Origin: an uncultured Campylobacter sp.
Lineage (GTDB): Bacteria > Campylobacterota > Campylobacteria > Campylobacterales > Campylobacteraceae
NCBI GenBank assembly: GCA_900539255.1
Contig: UQBJ01000027.1
Span: 1 to 25,968 of the forward strand
Length of the DNA stretch: 25,968 nt
Direction of reading: 5' to 3'
Positions 1 through 7,912 of this stretch are shown here, one piece after another. How positions within the stretch are numbered: position 1 is the first letter of the stretch; each line of letters opens with the position of its first letter. The notes below the pieces were generated by a model. That model did no database searches. It saw only the letters and a program-made list of their open reading frames with translations, and was not told where the DNA came from. Made by a program: the position numbers and the translations under genes.

Positions 1-530
<530 letters not shown>

Positions 531-821
531 TTGAAGTGTTTAATCTTTTTCATCAAAGAAAAAGTTTTGCGAAATTCACGCCCTTGCTTTTGCAAGCACA
601 AGCGCAAATCCCATTTTGTGAAACCTACGCCCATCAGCACGACAACGCCGCAACCAAAAGGCACAAATTCCACCCTAGCTCAATCGTATCACTTATTTAG
701 ATTTCAAAGATTGACTATAAGATTTGAAAATCGACAATGATAAATTCAAGAACACAAACTCAAACGACAATGTTTAAAAGCATTGTTTTGGATTTAAGTT
801 TCCGCTTTTTTTGAAAAACGA
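531..821 (-). other. rRNA operon leader (pre-16S transcript)
   Basis: This is about 290 nt between the predicted rRNA promoter and the 16S 5' end, with no credible gene. It has a perfect 7-bp hairpin (CTTTTTC 545-551 with GAAAAAG 558-564) just upstream of mature 16S and a tight CTTGC-TTTT-GCAAG hairpin at 583-596. Both are plausible processing or antitermination structures. Two stretches resemble boxA on the minus strand: TGTTCTTGAA (745-754) and CAATCTTTGAAA (702-713). The boxA assignment is only by resemblance. An open frame at 531-740 on the plus strand runs against the rRNA and lacks family features. Confidence 0.55.
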
Positions 822-827
822 AATGTG

Positions 828-833
828 ATTATA
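828..833 (-). promoter_or_regulatory. rRNA operon promoter, -10 box
   Basis: A perfect TATAAT on the minus strand, in the context GTGTATAATCAC. Transcription would start near 821 and run into 16S. A TTGACT lies at 861-866, but the spacer of 27 bp is too long. Campylobacter sigma-70 promoters often lack a -35 box, so the -10 plus the T-tracts behind it probably define the promoter. Confidence 0.65.
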
Positions 834-866
834 CACAAAAAAAGCTTAAACGAAGCTTAAAGTCAA

Positions 867-899
867 AAATTTTTTCAAATTTTTTCAAATTTTTTGAAA
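867..899 (-). promoter_or_regulatory. Phased T-tracts upstream of the rRNA promoter (UP-element-like)
   Basis: Three copies of a 10-bp unit, AAATTTTTTC or AAATTTTTTG, stand in tandem. One unit per helical turn predicts intrinsic DNA curvature. Counted from a start near 821, the array covers about -46 to -78, where UP elements sit in strong rRNA promoters. The role is inferred from position and composition. The remaining stretch to 1098 is A/T-rich and holds nothing I can name. Confidence 0.5.
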
Positions 900-1098
900 A
901 AATTTTCTCTTTTGCTCTCAAAGCCCCATTTTTCCACAACTCTGTAATTTTGACAAAATTGCAGAATGTGAAGTATCTCATAAATTTGCTTAAAGTTTGT
1001 TGAATTTATAAAAATTTCTAAAAATTTTTTTTGCGAATTCAAGCATTGTGCGAATTTTTACGCCATATACATAGGTAAGGCAAATTCGCCTGCGAAAT

Positions 1099-1419
1099 TC
1101 AGCTGAATTTACGCTTGATAAAAGCGCTCACGCGGGCGTTTTTGATGATATGCGGTTTTGTAATGCTGATTTTAAGGGCGCTCAATGCTGGGTGAGTTTG
1201 TTTGAGCTTGCTCGCTACGAATTCTAAGGACTCTTCAAGCAGCTCGAATTTGCGCTTTTTGTAAGTGAATTTAAGCCACGCGCAAAGCAGCGCATAGTCC
1301 AAAAATTCATCACTTTTTGCCTTTAATTTTATGCGCACTCTTTGCTTTTGCTTGCGCTCTTTTGGCAGGATACCGATGATACAGCTGAATTTCAGCCTTA
1401 TTTTTACACAACTTTGCAT
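1099..1419 (-). CDS. folB: Dihydroneopterin aldolase (FolB)
   Basis: A 106-residue cytoplasmic enzyme of folate synthesis that splits 7,8-dihydroneopterin into 6-hydroxymethyl-dihydropterin and glycolaldehyde. The family pattern is visible along its length: CIIGILPKERKQKQ near residues 13-25 with the conserved Glu at 21, DYALLC at 41-46 with the Tyr that matches the family SYAD motif, FELLEESLE at 58-66, and the C-terminal ITKP with Lys88 in the place of the catalytic Lys. Length is slightly short for the family (about 115-120). Its ATG lies inside the end of plsY (16-bp overlap), so the two genes form a translationally coupled operon. The stop lies in a perfect 16-bp palindrome (1095-1110). 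Divergence in the N-terminal half leaves some doubt, but no other family fits better. Confidence 0.82.
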   Translation of the reverse strand: MQSCVKIRLKFSCIIGILPKERKQKQRVRIKLKAKSDEFLDYALLCAWLKFTYKKRKFELLEESLEFVASKLKQTHPALSALKISITKPHIIKNARVSAFIKRKFS

Positions 1420-2252
1420 TCTTCTTTATGAAACAAACGCTTGATATTTGGGATATGCTTGTAAATGATGACAAAGCAAATGACTAAAACAGGGGCGTGC
1501 GTGTTGATACTCATATCATAATGTATCGTAAATGCGGCGATGAGAAAGGCTAGCACCCCAGCTAATGACGCCAAAGACGAGATTTTAAACACCTTACCCA
1601 CGATAAACCACGCCGTTAAGCCGATGGCAAGCTCTAAGGGCAAAAGCACAGCCATCACGCCAGCCGCAGTTGCCACGCCCTTGCCGCCTTCAAGCCCCAA
1701 GTAAGCGGAAAAGCAATGCCCAAAAACCGCTAAAACCCCCACGCTCCAAAGCATATTGTCATCAAAGCCAGCAAATTTTAAGGCTAAAATCGGCAAAGCC
1801 GCCTTTAAAAAATCGCAAGCAAAAGTCGCCACAGCGAGCTTTTTAGCGAGTTTTGGGTTAGCTTGTTTGACTACGCGCAAAACATTTGTCGCGCCTATAC
1901 TCTTGCTGCCAGCTTGCTTTATATCGACTTTCGCGAAGTTTTTTGCGATGACAAGCCCGAAAGGAACGGAGCCGAGCAAATACGCTCCCAAATAAATGGC
2001 TAAATTCGCGTTTGGCTCGCCACTTAAAAAAAGCTCCCTAAGCGCAAAGCAAAGCACCACAGCGCACACAGCAAAGACATAAAAGCTCGCATCGTTTAAA
2101 TCCACCTTTTTGTGCGCCCCCGCATACACGCTCGCCCCAGCTAAAAAGCCAAAGCAAATTCTCATCATCACGCTATCTTGCGCGTAAGCTAAAAAAAGCA
2201 AAACCACTCCAAGTGCTATGCCGCCAAGCAAAAATGCAAATTTCATCGTCAT
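1404..2252 (-). CDS. plsY: Acyl-phosphate glycerol-3-phosphate acyltransferase (PlsY) with N-terminal membrane extension
   Basis: This inner-membrane enzyme transfers an acyl group from acyl-phosphate to glycerol-3-phosphate, the first step of phospholipid synthesis. All three PlsY motifs are visible: GSKSIGATNVLR (about 115-126), GHCFSAYLGLEGGKGVAT (178-195) and HIPNIKRL (266-273). The family usually begins at what is here residue 84 (AIYLGAYLLGSVPFG) and has about 200 residues; this protein has 282. The extra 80 residues hold about three hydrophobic segments (5-24, 29-46, 56-76). There is no Met or SD that would restore a short form. The real start may be the second ATG at 2246, because AAGGA (2255-2259) is better spaced for it. 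It is followed by folB with a 16-bp overlap. Confidence 0.92.
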   Translation of the reverse strand: MTMKFAFLLGGIALGVVLLFLAYAQDSVMMRICFGFLAGASVYAGAHKKVDLNDASFYVFAVCAVVLCFALRELFLSGEPNANLAIYLGAYLLGSVPFGLVIAKNFAKVDIKQAGSKSIGATNVLRVVKQANPKLAKKLAVATFACDFLKAALPILALKFAGFDDNMLWSVGVLAVFGHCFSAYLGLEGGKGVATAAGVMAVLLPLELAIGLTAWFIVGKVFKISSLASLAGVLAFLIAAFTIHYDMSINTHAPVLVICFVIIYKHIPNIKRLFHKEECKVV

Positions 2253-2273
2253 TTTCCTTATAAAATAAAATCC

Positions 2274-2279
2274 ATTATA
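2274..2279 (-). promoter_or_regulatory. plsY-folB promoter, -10 box
   Basis: A perfect TATAAT on the minus strand, about 22 bp upstream of the plsY start, in the divergent region shared with ctsE. No clear -35 box. The predicted 5' leader is only about 15-20 nt and includes AAGGAAA. Confidence 0.6.
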
Positions 2280-2310
2280 TACAAAAAAAATAAATTTTTA
2301 AAAAATTCGT

Positions 2311-2339
2311 TTGACTTTGCAAAATTCTTTAAGTAGAAT
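2311..2339 (+). promoter_or_regulatory. ctsE promoter
   Basis: TTGACT (2311-2316) and TAGAAT (2334-2339) are separated by exactly 17 bp, close to the sigma-70 ideal. The start point would be near 2346, giving a leader of about 20 nt. There is no strong SD before the ATG at 2366, only AAAG (2354-2357), so translation initiation may be weak. Confidence 0.6.
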
Positions 2340-2365
2340 TTGACAAATTTTTGAAAGCAAAGTAA

Positions 2366-3811
2366 ATGAAGGCTGAATTTATAGAGCTAAAAACGGACAT
2401 CAACCCAAACCTTTACAAGCAAATGCCCTTAATGTGGCTTAAAACGCACTGCGCCCTGCCCTTTAAAGAAGATGATGAATTTGTTTTTATCGCCTTTGAC
2501 AAAGAGTGCGAAAAGCAGATTTTAGACAAGGCGCAAGAGTTTTTTAAGCACAAATTTATCAAAGCCGTGCGGGCGAGCAAGCACCAAATTTTAGGGCTTT
2601 TAAGCGAGTTTGAGCTAAAAGAAAAAATCACCACTCTCATCAACGAGCTTAAATTTGAGCTTGAAAATTCACAAAATTCACAAGATAAAACCGCCGTGTC
2701 GAAACTCTTTGAGCTTATCATCGCTCAAAGCGTGGAAAAAAGGGCAAGCGACATACACATAGAGCCAGATGAAAGCAAGGCTATGATTCGCTTTCGTGTT
2801 GATGGGGTTTTGAGCGAGTTTATCAGCATAGAACCCGCTATTTATCAGGCTTTAATCTTTTACATAAAACTTTTAGCGCATCTAAATGTCGCCGAGCAAC
2901 GAAAGGCGCAAGATGGCAGCTTTTCATTAAGCGTAAATGCCCTAAAATACGATTTTAGACTCTCTACCCTGCCCTTGCTTTATGGAGAAAGCGTAGTTTT
3001 GCGTGTGTTAGAGCATAAAAAAGACTTTTTAAATTTAGAGAATTTAGACTTTGACGGAGAGAATTTAAAACGCTTTAAAAGCCAAATTCACCAGCCTTTC
3101 GGACTGATTTTACTCACAGGACCCACAGGCAGTGGGAAATCCACAACCTTGTATGCCGCGCTAAATGAGATAAAAAGCGTGTCTAAAAAAATCATCACCG
3201 CTGAGGACCCCATAGAATACCGCTTGCCGCTCGTGCAACAAATCGCGCTCAACGAAAAAGCGGGGCTTGACTTCAACAACGCCCTACGCACCATACTGCG
3301 CCAAGACCCAGATATCATAGTTATCGGCGAAATCCGTGATGAAGAAAGCCTTGACATAGCCCTTAAATCCTCGCTCACAGGGCATTTGGTGTTTTCAACG
3401 CTGCATACAAATGACGCCGTCTCCGCCATAGCCAGAATGCTTGATATGGGCGCAAAATCCTACCTCATCGCCTCCGCATTAAGCCTTGTCATCGCGCAAC
3501 GCCTTGTGCGAAAGCTGTGCGAGCATTGTAAAATCAAGTCCTACAAGCACACAAGCGAATTCAAAGGCGAATTCTACGAAGCTGTGGGCTGTGAGCATTG
3601 CAAGATGAGCGGATATATCGGGCGTGAAGTGGTGAGTGAGTTTTTGTTTATCGACAAAAACATAGCCGAACTAATCCGCACCAACGCCAAAGCCAGCGAA
3701 ATTTTAGCTTACGCACAAAAAAATGGCTTTAAAAGTATGTTTGAAGTAGGTTTGCAAAAGGCAAAAGCGGGCATAACAAGCATTGATGAGCTTTTTAGGG
3801 TGATGAAATGA
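2366..3811 (+). CDS. ctsE: CtsE-like secretion/transformation ATPase (GspE/PilB family)
   Basis: A cytoplasmic hexameric ATPase of the type II secretion / type IV pilus superfamily. In Campylobacter the homologue CtsE is needed for natural transformation, and that role is inferred here. Over 481 residues it shows an N-terminal regulatory domain, then ASDIHIEP (127-134), Walker A GPTGSGKST (252-260), the Asp box AEDPIEY (279-285), Walker B DPDIIVIGE (314-322) and the His box STLHTND (344-350). Two CEHCK motifs (Cys 385/388 and 409/412) form the zinc site typical of GspE/PilB. All catalytic residues are intact. ctsF follows after 51 bp on the same strand. The partner genes ctsR, ctsD and ctsP, which sit next to ctsE in C. 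jejuni as I recall, are not in the window. Confidence 0.9.
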   Translation: MKAEFIELKTDINPNLYKQMPLMWLKTHCALPFKEDDEFVFIAFDKECEKQILDKAQEFFKHKFIKAVRASKHQILGLLSEFELKEKITTLINELKFELENSQNSQDKTAVSKLFELIIAQSVEKRASDIHIEPDESKAMIRFRVDGVLSEFISIEPAIYQALIFYIKLLAHLNVAEQRKAQDGSFSLSVNALKYDFRLSTLPLLYGESVVLRVLEHKKDFLNLENLDFDGENLKRFKSQIHQPFGLILLTGPTGSGKSTTLYAALNEIKSVSKKIITAEDPIEYRLPLVQQIALNEKAGLDFNNALRTILRQDPDIIVIGEIRDEESLDIALKSSLTGHLVFSTLHTNDAVSAIARMLDMGAKSYLIASALSLVIAQRLVRKLCEHCKIKSYKHTSEFKGEFYEAVGCEHCKMSGYIGREVVSEFLFIDKNIAELIRTNAKASEILAYAQKNGFKSMFEVGLQKAKAGITSIDELFRVMK

Positions 3812-3876
3812 GTAAATTCAAGCTAAAAAGGGCGTTTGCAAAGAGCATTTTAAGGGCGCAAGATGAAAAAATATGA
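3808..3876 (+). CDS. Tiny ORF bridging ctsE and ctsF (22 residues)
   Basis: The ATG overlaps the ctsE stop (ATGA) and the ORF ends 14 bp inside ctsF, so it would carry ribosomes across the 51-bp gap. The peptide starts MSKFKLKRAFAK and is basic, with no known family. It may be a real small protein, a coupling device for ctsF, or chance. The geometry on both sides is the only support. Confidence 0.3.
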   Translation: MSKFKLKRAFAKSILRAQDEKI

Positions 3877-5041
3877 AATTTCCACGCCCACAAGCACTTT
3901 CATCATCGAAGCACCAAACAAATTCATAGCCGCCAAACTCGCCAAAGCCAAAGGCGCAAGGATTATAAGTATCCAAGAGCTGAATTTACCAAGCACGGCG
4001 TGGCGCAAACGCCTGAAAAGCTCGAATTTAACGCTCATCTTTAAAGAGCTTTCCTTGCTCGTAAATGCTGGCATTAGCTTACAGCAAGCAGTGAGCGAGC
4101 TTTACCAAAATGACACAAACAAAAACAACAAACTTTTCTTTCAAAGGCTTGTCAATTCGCTAAAAAGCGGGCAGAATTTAAGTCAAGCCTTTGAAAATAG
4201 TGGCTTTGCCTTTGACAAAAGTGAGCTAGCCCTTATCAAAATGGGCGAAAACACGGGCGATTTAGCCTTTGTTTTCGCTAGGCTTGGCGCACTTCGCGAA
4301 AAACGCCTAAACAACGCCAAAAAGCTCAAAAAGGCTTTGAGCTACCCAACCTTTGTCTTTGCCACGCTTGTTTTTGCCTTTTTTGCGCTAATGTTCTTTG
4401 TCGTGCCGCAGTTTCAAAGCGTTTTTGATGAATTCGAGCTGAATTTACCGCTTATCACGCGTTTAATGCTTGGAATTTACGCCTTTTTAGCTAAATTTTA
4501 TCCGTTCATCATCGCTTCAATAGCCTTCTTCGCCGTTTTTTATCTTGTGTGGTGTGCTAAATTTAGGCTTTTAGCGGACAAACTCATCATCAAAACGCCT
4601 GTATTTGGGCGGCTCATCTTTTATCATCAAAGCGGGCATTTTTTTCTTGTCTTTTCCTTGCTGCTTAAAAGCGGTATCAGCGTTTCAAAGGCTTTGCACC
4701 TTGCTAAATCAAGTTTTAGCAACGCTTTTTTAGCAAAGCAATGCGAGCAAATCGCCGAATTTCTGGCACAAGGCTTGTCGCTTGATGAAGCGTTTAAAAA
4801 AGTCGGCGTGTTTGAAAATTTAGTCATAGGAATGCTGAGCGTAGCGATGAAAAGCGCAAAGCTAGATATGATGAGCGAAAAAATCGCCGAGTATTACGAG
4901 ACAAAAGGCGATGATTTGACGGAGGCGCTTTTGCGGATTTTAGAGCCTTTGATGACGCTTTTTGTGGCGATTTTGGTGCTTTTTTTAGCTCTGGCTATCT
5001 TTTTGCCTATGTGGGAGCTTAATCAAAGCATTAAATTTTAA
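3863..5041 (+). CDS. ctsF: CtsF-like inner-membrane protein (GspF/PilC family)
   Basis: The polytopic platform protein of type II secretion and type IV pilus machines, working with the CtsE ATPase. In Campylobacter it is required for DNA uptake (family knowledge). The 392 residues show two T2SSF domains. The first starts near residue 57 (LIFKELSLLVNAGISLQQAVSEL) and the second near 258 (FFLVFSLLLKSGISVSKAL). Membrane spans are clear at about 165-187, 213-233 and 362-383, the last ending in the family's LALAIFLPMWELNQ. The N-terminal 55 residues look like a small alpha/beta domain. The start at 3863 has only a modest AAGGG nearby. It is probably co-transcribed with ctsE. Confidence 0.88.
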   Translation: MKKYEISTPTSTFIIEAPNKFIAAKLAKAKGARIISIQELNLPSTAWRKRLKSSNLTLIFKELSLLVNAGISLQQAVSELYQNDTNKNNKLFFQRLVNSLKSGQNLSQAFENSGFAFDKSELALIKMGENTGDLAFVFARLGALREKRLNNAKKLKKALSYPTFVFATLVFAFFALMFFVVPQFQSVFDEFELNLPLITRLMLGIYAFLAKFYPFIIASIAFFAVFYLVWCAKFRLLADKLIIKTPVFGRLIFYHQSGHFFLVFSLLLKSGISVSKALHLAKSSFSNAFLAKQCEQIAEFLAQGLSLDEAFKKVGVFENLVIGMLSVAMKSAKLDMMSEKIAEYYETKGDDLTEALLRILEPLMTLFVAILVLFLALAIFLPMWELNQSIKF

Positions 5042-5093
5042 GGCTTTTGTTAAAAAATTTGTAAAAATTTATGAATTTCGCTCAAAAATAATG

Positions 5094-5099
5094 TAAAAT
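5094..5099 (+). promoter_or_regulatory. Symporter gene promoter, -10 box (candidate)
   Basis: TAAAAT, preceded by TG two bases upstream, lies 30 bp before the symporter ATG. AAAAAGGA at 5115-5122 follows as a strong ribosome-binding site. No -35 box. It separates this operon from ctsF by an 87-bp gap. Confidence 0.45.
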
Positions 5100-5128
5100 T
5101 TCAAGCAAAATTCAAAAAAGGACACACA

Positions 5129-6592
5129 ATGCAAGGATTTGATTTGTTTGAGCTTACGCAAGGCTTTTTGCGGCTTGTTTTGCCAAAAACTGATGTGTTG
5201 ATGGTAGTTTTGCTTGTCATTACGGGGATTTATTATAGTTTTAAGCTTCGTTTCGTGCAGTTTTCTATGCTAGGCTCGGTGTTTAAGCTACTTACGCAAA
5301 GACACAAAGAGCAAAAAGACGAGCATATCAGCCCATTTGCTGCGCTGATGATTTCGACTGCTTCGCGTGTTGGCATAGGCAATATCGCTGGCATTTCGGT
5401 AGCTTTGGTGCTTGGCGGGGCTGGGGCTTTGTTTTGGATGTGGCTTATGGCGTTTTTTGGTGGCGCAAGTGCCTTTGCTGAAAGCACGCTCGCACAGGTT
5501 TATAAGAGCAAGGATAGCGGCGGAGGCTTTAAGGGCGGACCAGCTTACTACATAAAAAAGGCTTTGGGGCTTGGTTGGCTTGGTAGCTTTTTCGCGCTCA
5601 TACTCATCATCACTTATGCCTACGGCTTTAACGGCTTGCAAAGCCAGACGATGACTTCGGCGTTTAAGGTGTATTATGATTTGTATTTTAACGGCAGCGG
5701 CACGGACTTTTCGCAAAGTGCTATGCCCCTTTACATAGGGCTTTTATTGAGCCTTTTTTGCGTGTGGCTTTTTTTCTCACACCACAGCAAAATCGGCAAG
5801 GTAAGCTCCATAATCGTGCCTATAATGGCGTTTTTCTACACCTTTCTTGCGCTCGTTGCAGTGCTGTGGCATTTTGACAAAATCCCTGCTGTTTTTAGTC
5901 TCATTTTCGAGCAAGCCTTTGATTTTGAAGCGATTTTTGGGGGCTTTGCGGGTTCAGCCCTTGTCATAGGCATCAAACGCGGACTTTACTCAAACGAAGC
6001 GGGTATGGGTTCAGCCCCAAATGCAGCCGCAGCCGCTATCACTTCGCACCCCGCAAAACAGGGCATTATACAAAGTTTTGCCGTGCTTATCGATGTCATC
6101 ATTTGCACAAGCACAGGGCTTTTGGTGCTGTTTTCGCAAGCGTATTTTGAAAATGTAGGGGTTGATGGCAAGCCACTACTTACGGCTTTGCCGCTCGTGC
6201 AAGCGGTGATGAGAGAGTATTATGGCGTTTGGGGGCTGCATTTTGTCTCTATTGCCGTAGTTTTGTTTGCTATCACTTCTTTGATAGGCAACTACTACTA
6301 CGCACAGGCAAATGTCAAGTATCTTACAGACTCAAAGCTTGTGATGAACGCCTTTCGCGTTTCGGCTGTGGCTATGGTTTTCATCGGTTCGCAGATGAAT
6401 ATCTCGCTGGCTTGGGACTTGGCGGATTTAACGATGGCGTTTATGGCGACTACAAATATCATTTCGATTTTGTTGCTTGGAGGTATCGTAAAAAAGGTGC
6501 TTGATGACTTTGTGGAGCAAAAACGCAAGGGTTTAGACCCGCATTTTAGCGCGAAAAAACTTGGCATAAAAAACGCTGAGTGCTGGGAGTAG
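5129..6592 (+). CDS. Sodium/alanine-type amino acid symporter (AGCS family)
   Basis: An inner-membrane transporter taking up alanine, glycine or a related amino acid with sodium. The AGCS signature is plain: GIGNIAGISVALVLGGAGA followed by LFWMWLMAFFGG (about residues 81-112), GGFKGGPAYYI near 131-141, and SNEAGMGSAPNAAAAA near 288-303. The 487-residue length is normal for the family and about eleven hydrophobic spans can be read. The substrate cannot be told from sequence. C. jejuni has a homologue, Cj0903c in my memory. It is the first gene of a + strand group ending with the DJ-1 gene; a small membrane ORF starts 5 bp after its stop. Confidence 0.92.
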   Translation: MQGFDLFELTQGFLRLVLPKTDVLMVVLLVITGIYYSFKLRFVQFSMLGSVFKLLTQRHKEQKDEHISPFAALMISTASRVGIGNIAGISVALVLGGAGALFWMWLMAFFGGASAFAESTLAQVYKSKDSGGGFKGGPAYYIKKALGLGWLGSFFALILIITYAYGFNGLQSQTMTSAFKVYYDLYFNGSGTDFSQSAMPLYIGLLLSLFCVWLFFSHHSKIGKVSSIIVPIMAFFYTFLALVAVLWHFDKIPAVFSLIFEQAFDFEAIFGGFAGSALVIGIKRGLYSNEAGMGSAPNAAAAAITSHPAKQGIIQSFAVLIDVIICTSTGLLVLFSQAYFENVGVDGKPLLTALPLVQAVMREYYGVWGLHFVSIAVVLFAITSLIGNYYYAQANVKYLTDSKLVMNAFRVSAVAMVFIGSQMNISLAWDLADLTMAFMATTNIISILLLGGIVKKVLDDFVEQKRKGLDPHFSAKKLGIKNAECWE

Positions 6593-6596
6593 GGGA

Positions 6597-6734
6597 GTGG
6601 AGTTTTTAGACTTTATTGTTGTGGGGCTTTTTGCGTGCTTTGTGGCGTTTTTTGTCATCGGCTTTAACCGCCAAATGATAGAAAAAAACAAGCAAAGAGA
6701 AGAAAAATACCGCAAAAAAAATGACAAAATTTAA
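6597..6734 (+). CDS. Small single-span membrane protein after the symporter
   Basis: A 45-residue ORF with a GTG start. A good SD (GGGAG, 6585-6589) lies 7 bp upstream, inside the end of the symporter gene. The peptide begins with FLDF, has one hydrophobic helix at about residues 6-23 (IVVGLFACFVAFFVIGF), then a highly charged Lys/Arg/Glu tail. This is the layout of small inner-membrane proteins with a cytoplasmic tail. It belongs to no family I recognise. Its position suggests an accessory or regulatory subunit of the symporter, which is inference. Confidence 0.5.
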   Translation: MEFLDFIVVGLFACFVAFFVIGFNRQMIEKNKQREEKYRKKNDKI

Positions 6735-6786
6735 AGGCGAAGTGTTTATGATGAAATTTGTGGCGAGTGCTGAAAAAAGTGTATAG
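6721..6786 (+). CDS. Tiny ORF in the symporter/DJ-1 gap (21 residues)
   Basis: Starts 14 bp before the end of the small membrane ORF and ends 1 bp before the next tiny ORF. The peptide starts MTKFKGEVFMMKF. There is no SD and no family resemblance. It is listed because the chain of overlaps continues from the symporter to the DJ-1 gene; chance is quite possible. Confidence 0.2.
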   Translation: MTKFKGEVFMMKFVASAEKSV

Positions 6787-6787
6787 T

Positions 6788-6853
6788 ATGAGCGAGCTTT
6801 TTGAAATCCTGCGAAATTCACATAAATACGAGCCGCAAAAGGAAAGAAAATGA
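6788..6853 (+). CDS. Tiny ORF coupled to the DJ-1 gene (21 residues)
   Basis: Encodes MSELFEILRNSHKYEPQKER plus one Lys. Its stop overlaps the start of the next gene (ATGA), and the SD of that gene (AAAGGAAAG) lies inside it, the arrangement seen in translational coupling. It lacks a strong SD itself. It could be a conserved microprotein or the remnant of a larger one. I do not recognise a family. Confidence 0.35.
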   Translation: MSELFEILRNSHKYEPQKERK

Positions 6854-7407
6854 GTAAAAAGGTGTTGTTACCCTTAGCAAGTGGCTTTGAGGAAATCGAA
6901 TTTGTAAGCATAGCCGACATTTTGCGCCGTGCAAGGCTTGAAGTGGTGGTGGCGAGTTTGGACGAAAATTTGCTTGTCGTTGGGGCGCACGAGCTGGCTA
7001 TAAAGGCTGACTGCGTGCTTGAAAGCGTGGAAATTTCTCATTTTGACGCCATAGCTTTGGCTGGTGGAAGCGGCGGAATGATGAATTTAAAGGCTGATGA
7101 GCGCGTTTTAGCTGGGATAAGGGCTTTGCATAAGGCTGGCAAACTTGTCGCTGCCATTTGCGCCTCGCCCATAGTGCTTAATGCAGCTGGTATCTTTGAT
7201 GAAAACACTCAATTTTCGTGCTATCCAAGCTGTGAGGCTGGCTTAAAAGGCGTATTTGTGGAAAAAGCCGTGTGTGAATGCGCTAATATCATCACCTCAG
7301 CTGGACCTGCTACGGCTGTGCTTTTTGCCTTGCAAATCGTGCAGTATCTGTGCGGTAAAGAGAGCAAAGCAAAGCTAGAAAAAGAACTGCTTTTGCCCCT
7401 ACTCTGA
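6850..7407 (+). CDS. DJ-1/YajL-family protein (ThiJ/PfpI)
   Basis: A cytoplasmic 185-residue protein of the DJ-1/PfpI superfamily. Members act in oxidative or carbonyl stress protection, as chaperone or glyoxalase/deglycase; the exact activity is disputed. It shows the early Glu motif GFEEIE (12-17, with Glu17 matching DJ-1 Glu18), AGGSGG (71-76) and the nucleophile elbow AAICASP (101-107) with Cys104 as the reactive cysteine. The C-terminal TSAGPATAVLFAL matches the family. Where human DJ-1 has His126 this protein has Tyr, in SCYPS, so it is closer to YajL-type proteins. The start has AAAGGAAAG 5 bp upstream. It is last in the symporter group; a repeat cluster follows. Confidence 0.88.
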   Translation: MSKKVLLPLASGFEEIEFVSIADILRRARLEVVVASLDENLLVVGAHELAIKADCVLESVEISHFDAIALAGGSGGMMNLKADERVLAGIRALHKAGKLVAAICASPIVLNAAGIFDENTQFSCYPSCEAGLKGVFVEKAVCECANIITSAGPATAVLFALQIVQYLCGKESKAKLEKELLLPLL

Positions 7408-7602
7408 CAAGAATTTTGTCATTTTGAGTTTTCGCTAAAAAGCAAAATTATCATTTAGAATTTCAAGCATTTTAAGCTACTTTGTCGTTTTGAGCTTTCG
7501 TTAAAAAGCAAAATCCACATTGTCATTTAAATGAGTGTGCTAAAAACAACCAAGCAACTTGCAAAGCGTAGCAAAAAATCCATTTGCAAAGACGGCACAC
7601 TC

Positions 7603-7675
7603 TTGTCATTTTGAGCGCGTAGCGAAAAATCCATACTTTGATTTTATGGATACTTCGCTTCGCTCAGTATGACAA
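7603..7675. repeat. Palindromic element, GTATCC flavour
   Basis: The left arm starts TTGTCATTTTGAGCG at 7603 and the right arm ends GCTCAGTATGACAA at 7675. The two arms pair over about 29 bases with a few mismatches and an A/T-rich loop near 7636-7646. It is the shortest complete copy in the cluster. Confidence 0.75.
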
Positions 7676-7682
7676 GGAATTC

Positions 7683-7868
7683 GTCATTGTGAGAATTTGC
7701 AAAGCGCAAGCGTGCAAATTCGTGGCAATCCACTGAAATTTTTTGTGGTGTGCTTGGGGGCGGTTAGCTGAATTTTTAGGGTTTTTAAGGCTTTGCTTGA
7801 ATTTTTGTGATAAAGTTTGCTTAAATTTATGGATTGCCACGCTCGCTTTGTGGCTCGCTCGCAATGAC
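7683..7868. repeat. Palindromic element, GCAATCC flavour
   Basis: Starts GTCATTGTGAG at 7683 and ends CTCGCAATGAC at 7868. Inner arms GTGGCAATCCA (7722-7732) and TGGATTGCCAC (7830-7840) match perfectly. Between them are about 97 bp of unrelated sequence. The left arm also holds a small AATTTGC/GCAAATT hairpin (7694-7720). Confidence 0.7.
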
Positions 7869-7912
7869 GGACAAAGAAAACACACTTTGCTATTTCGCAA
7901 TGACGGCGAACT

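Noticed and set aside
531..740. 69-residue frame upstream of 16S
   Set aside because: It covers the rRNA leader in the opposite direction and has no SD, family feature or natural composition.
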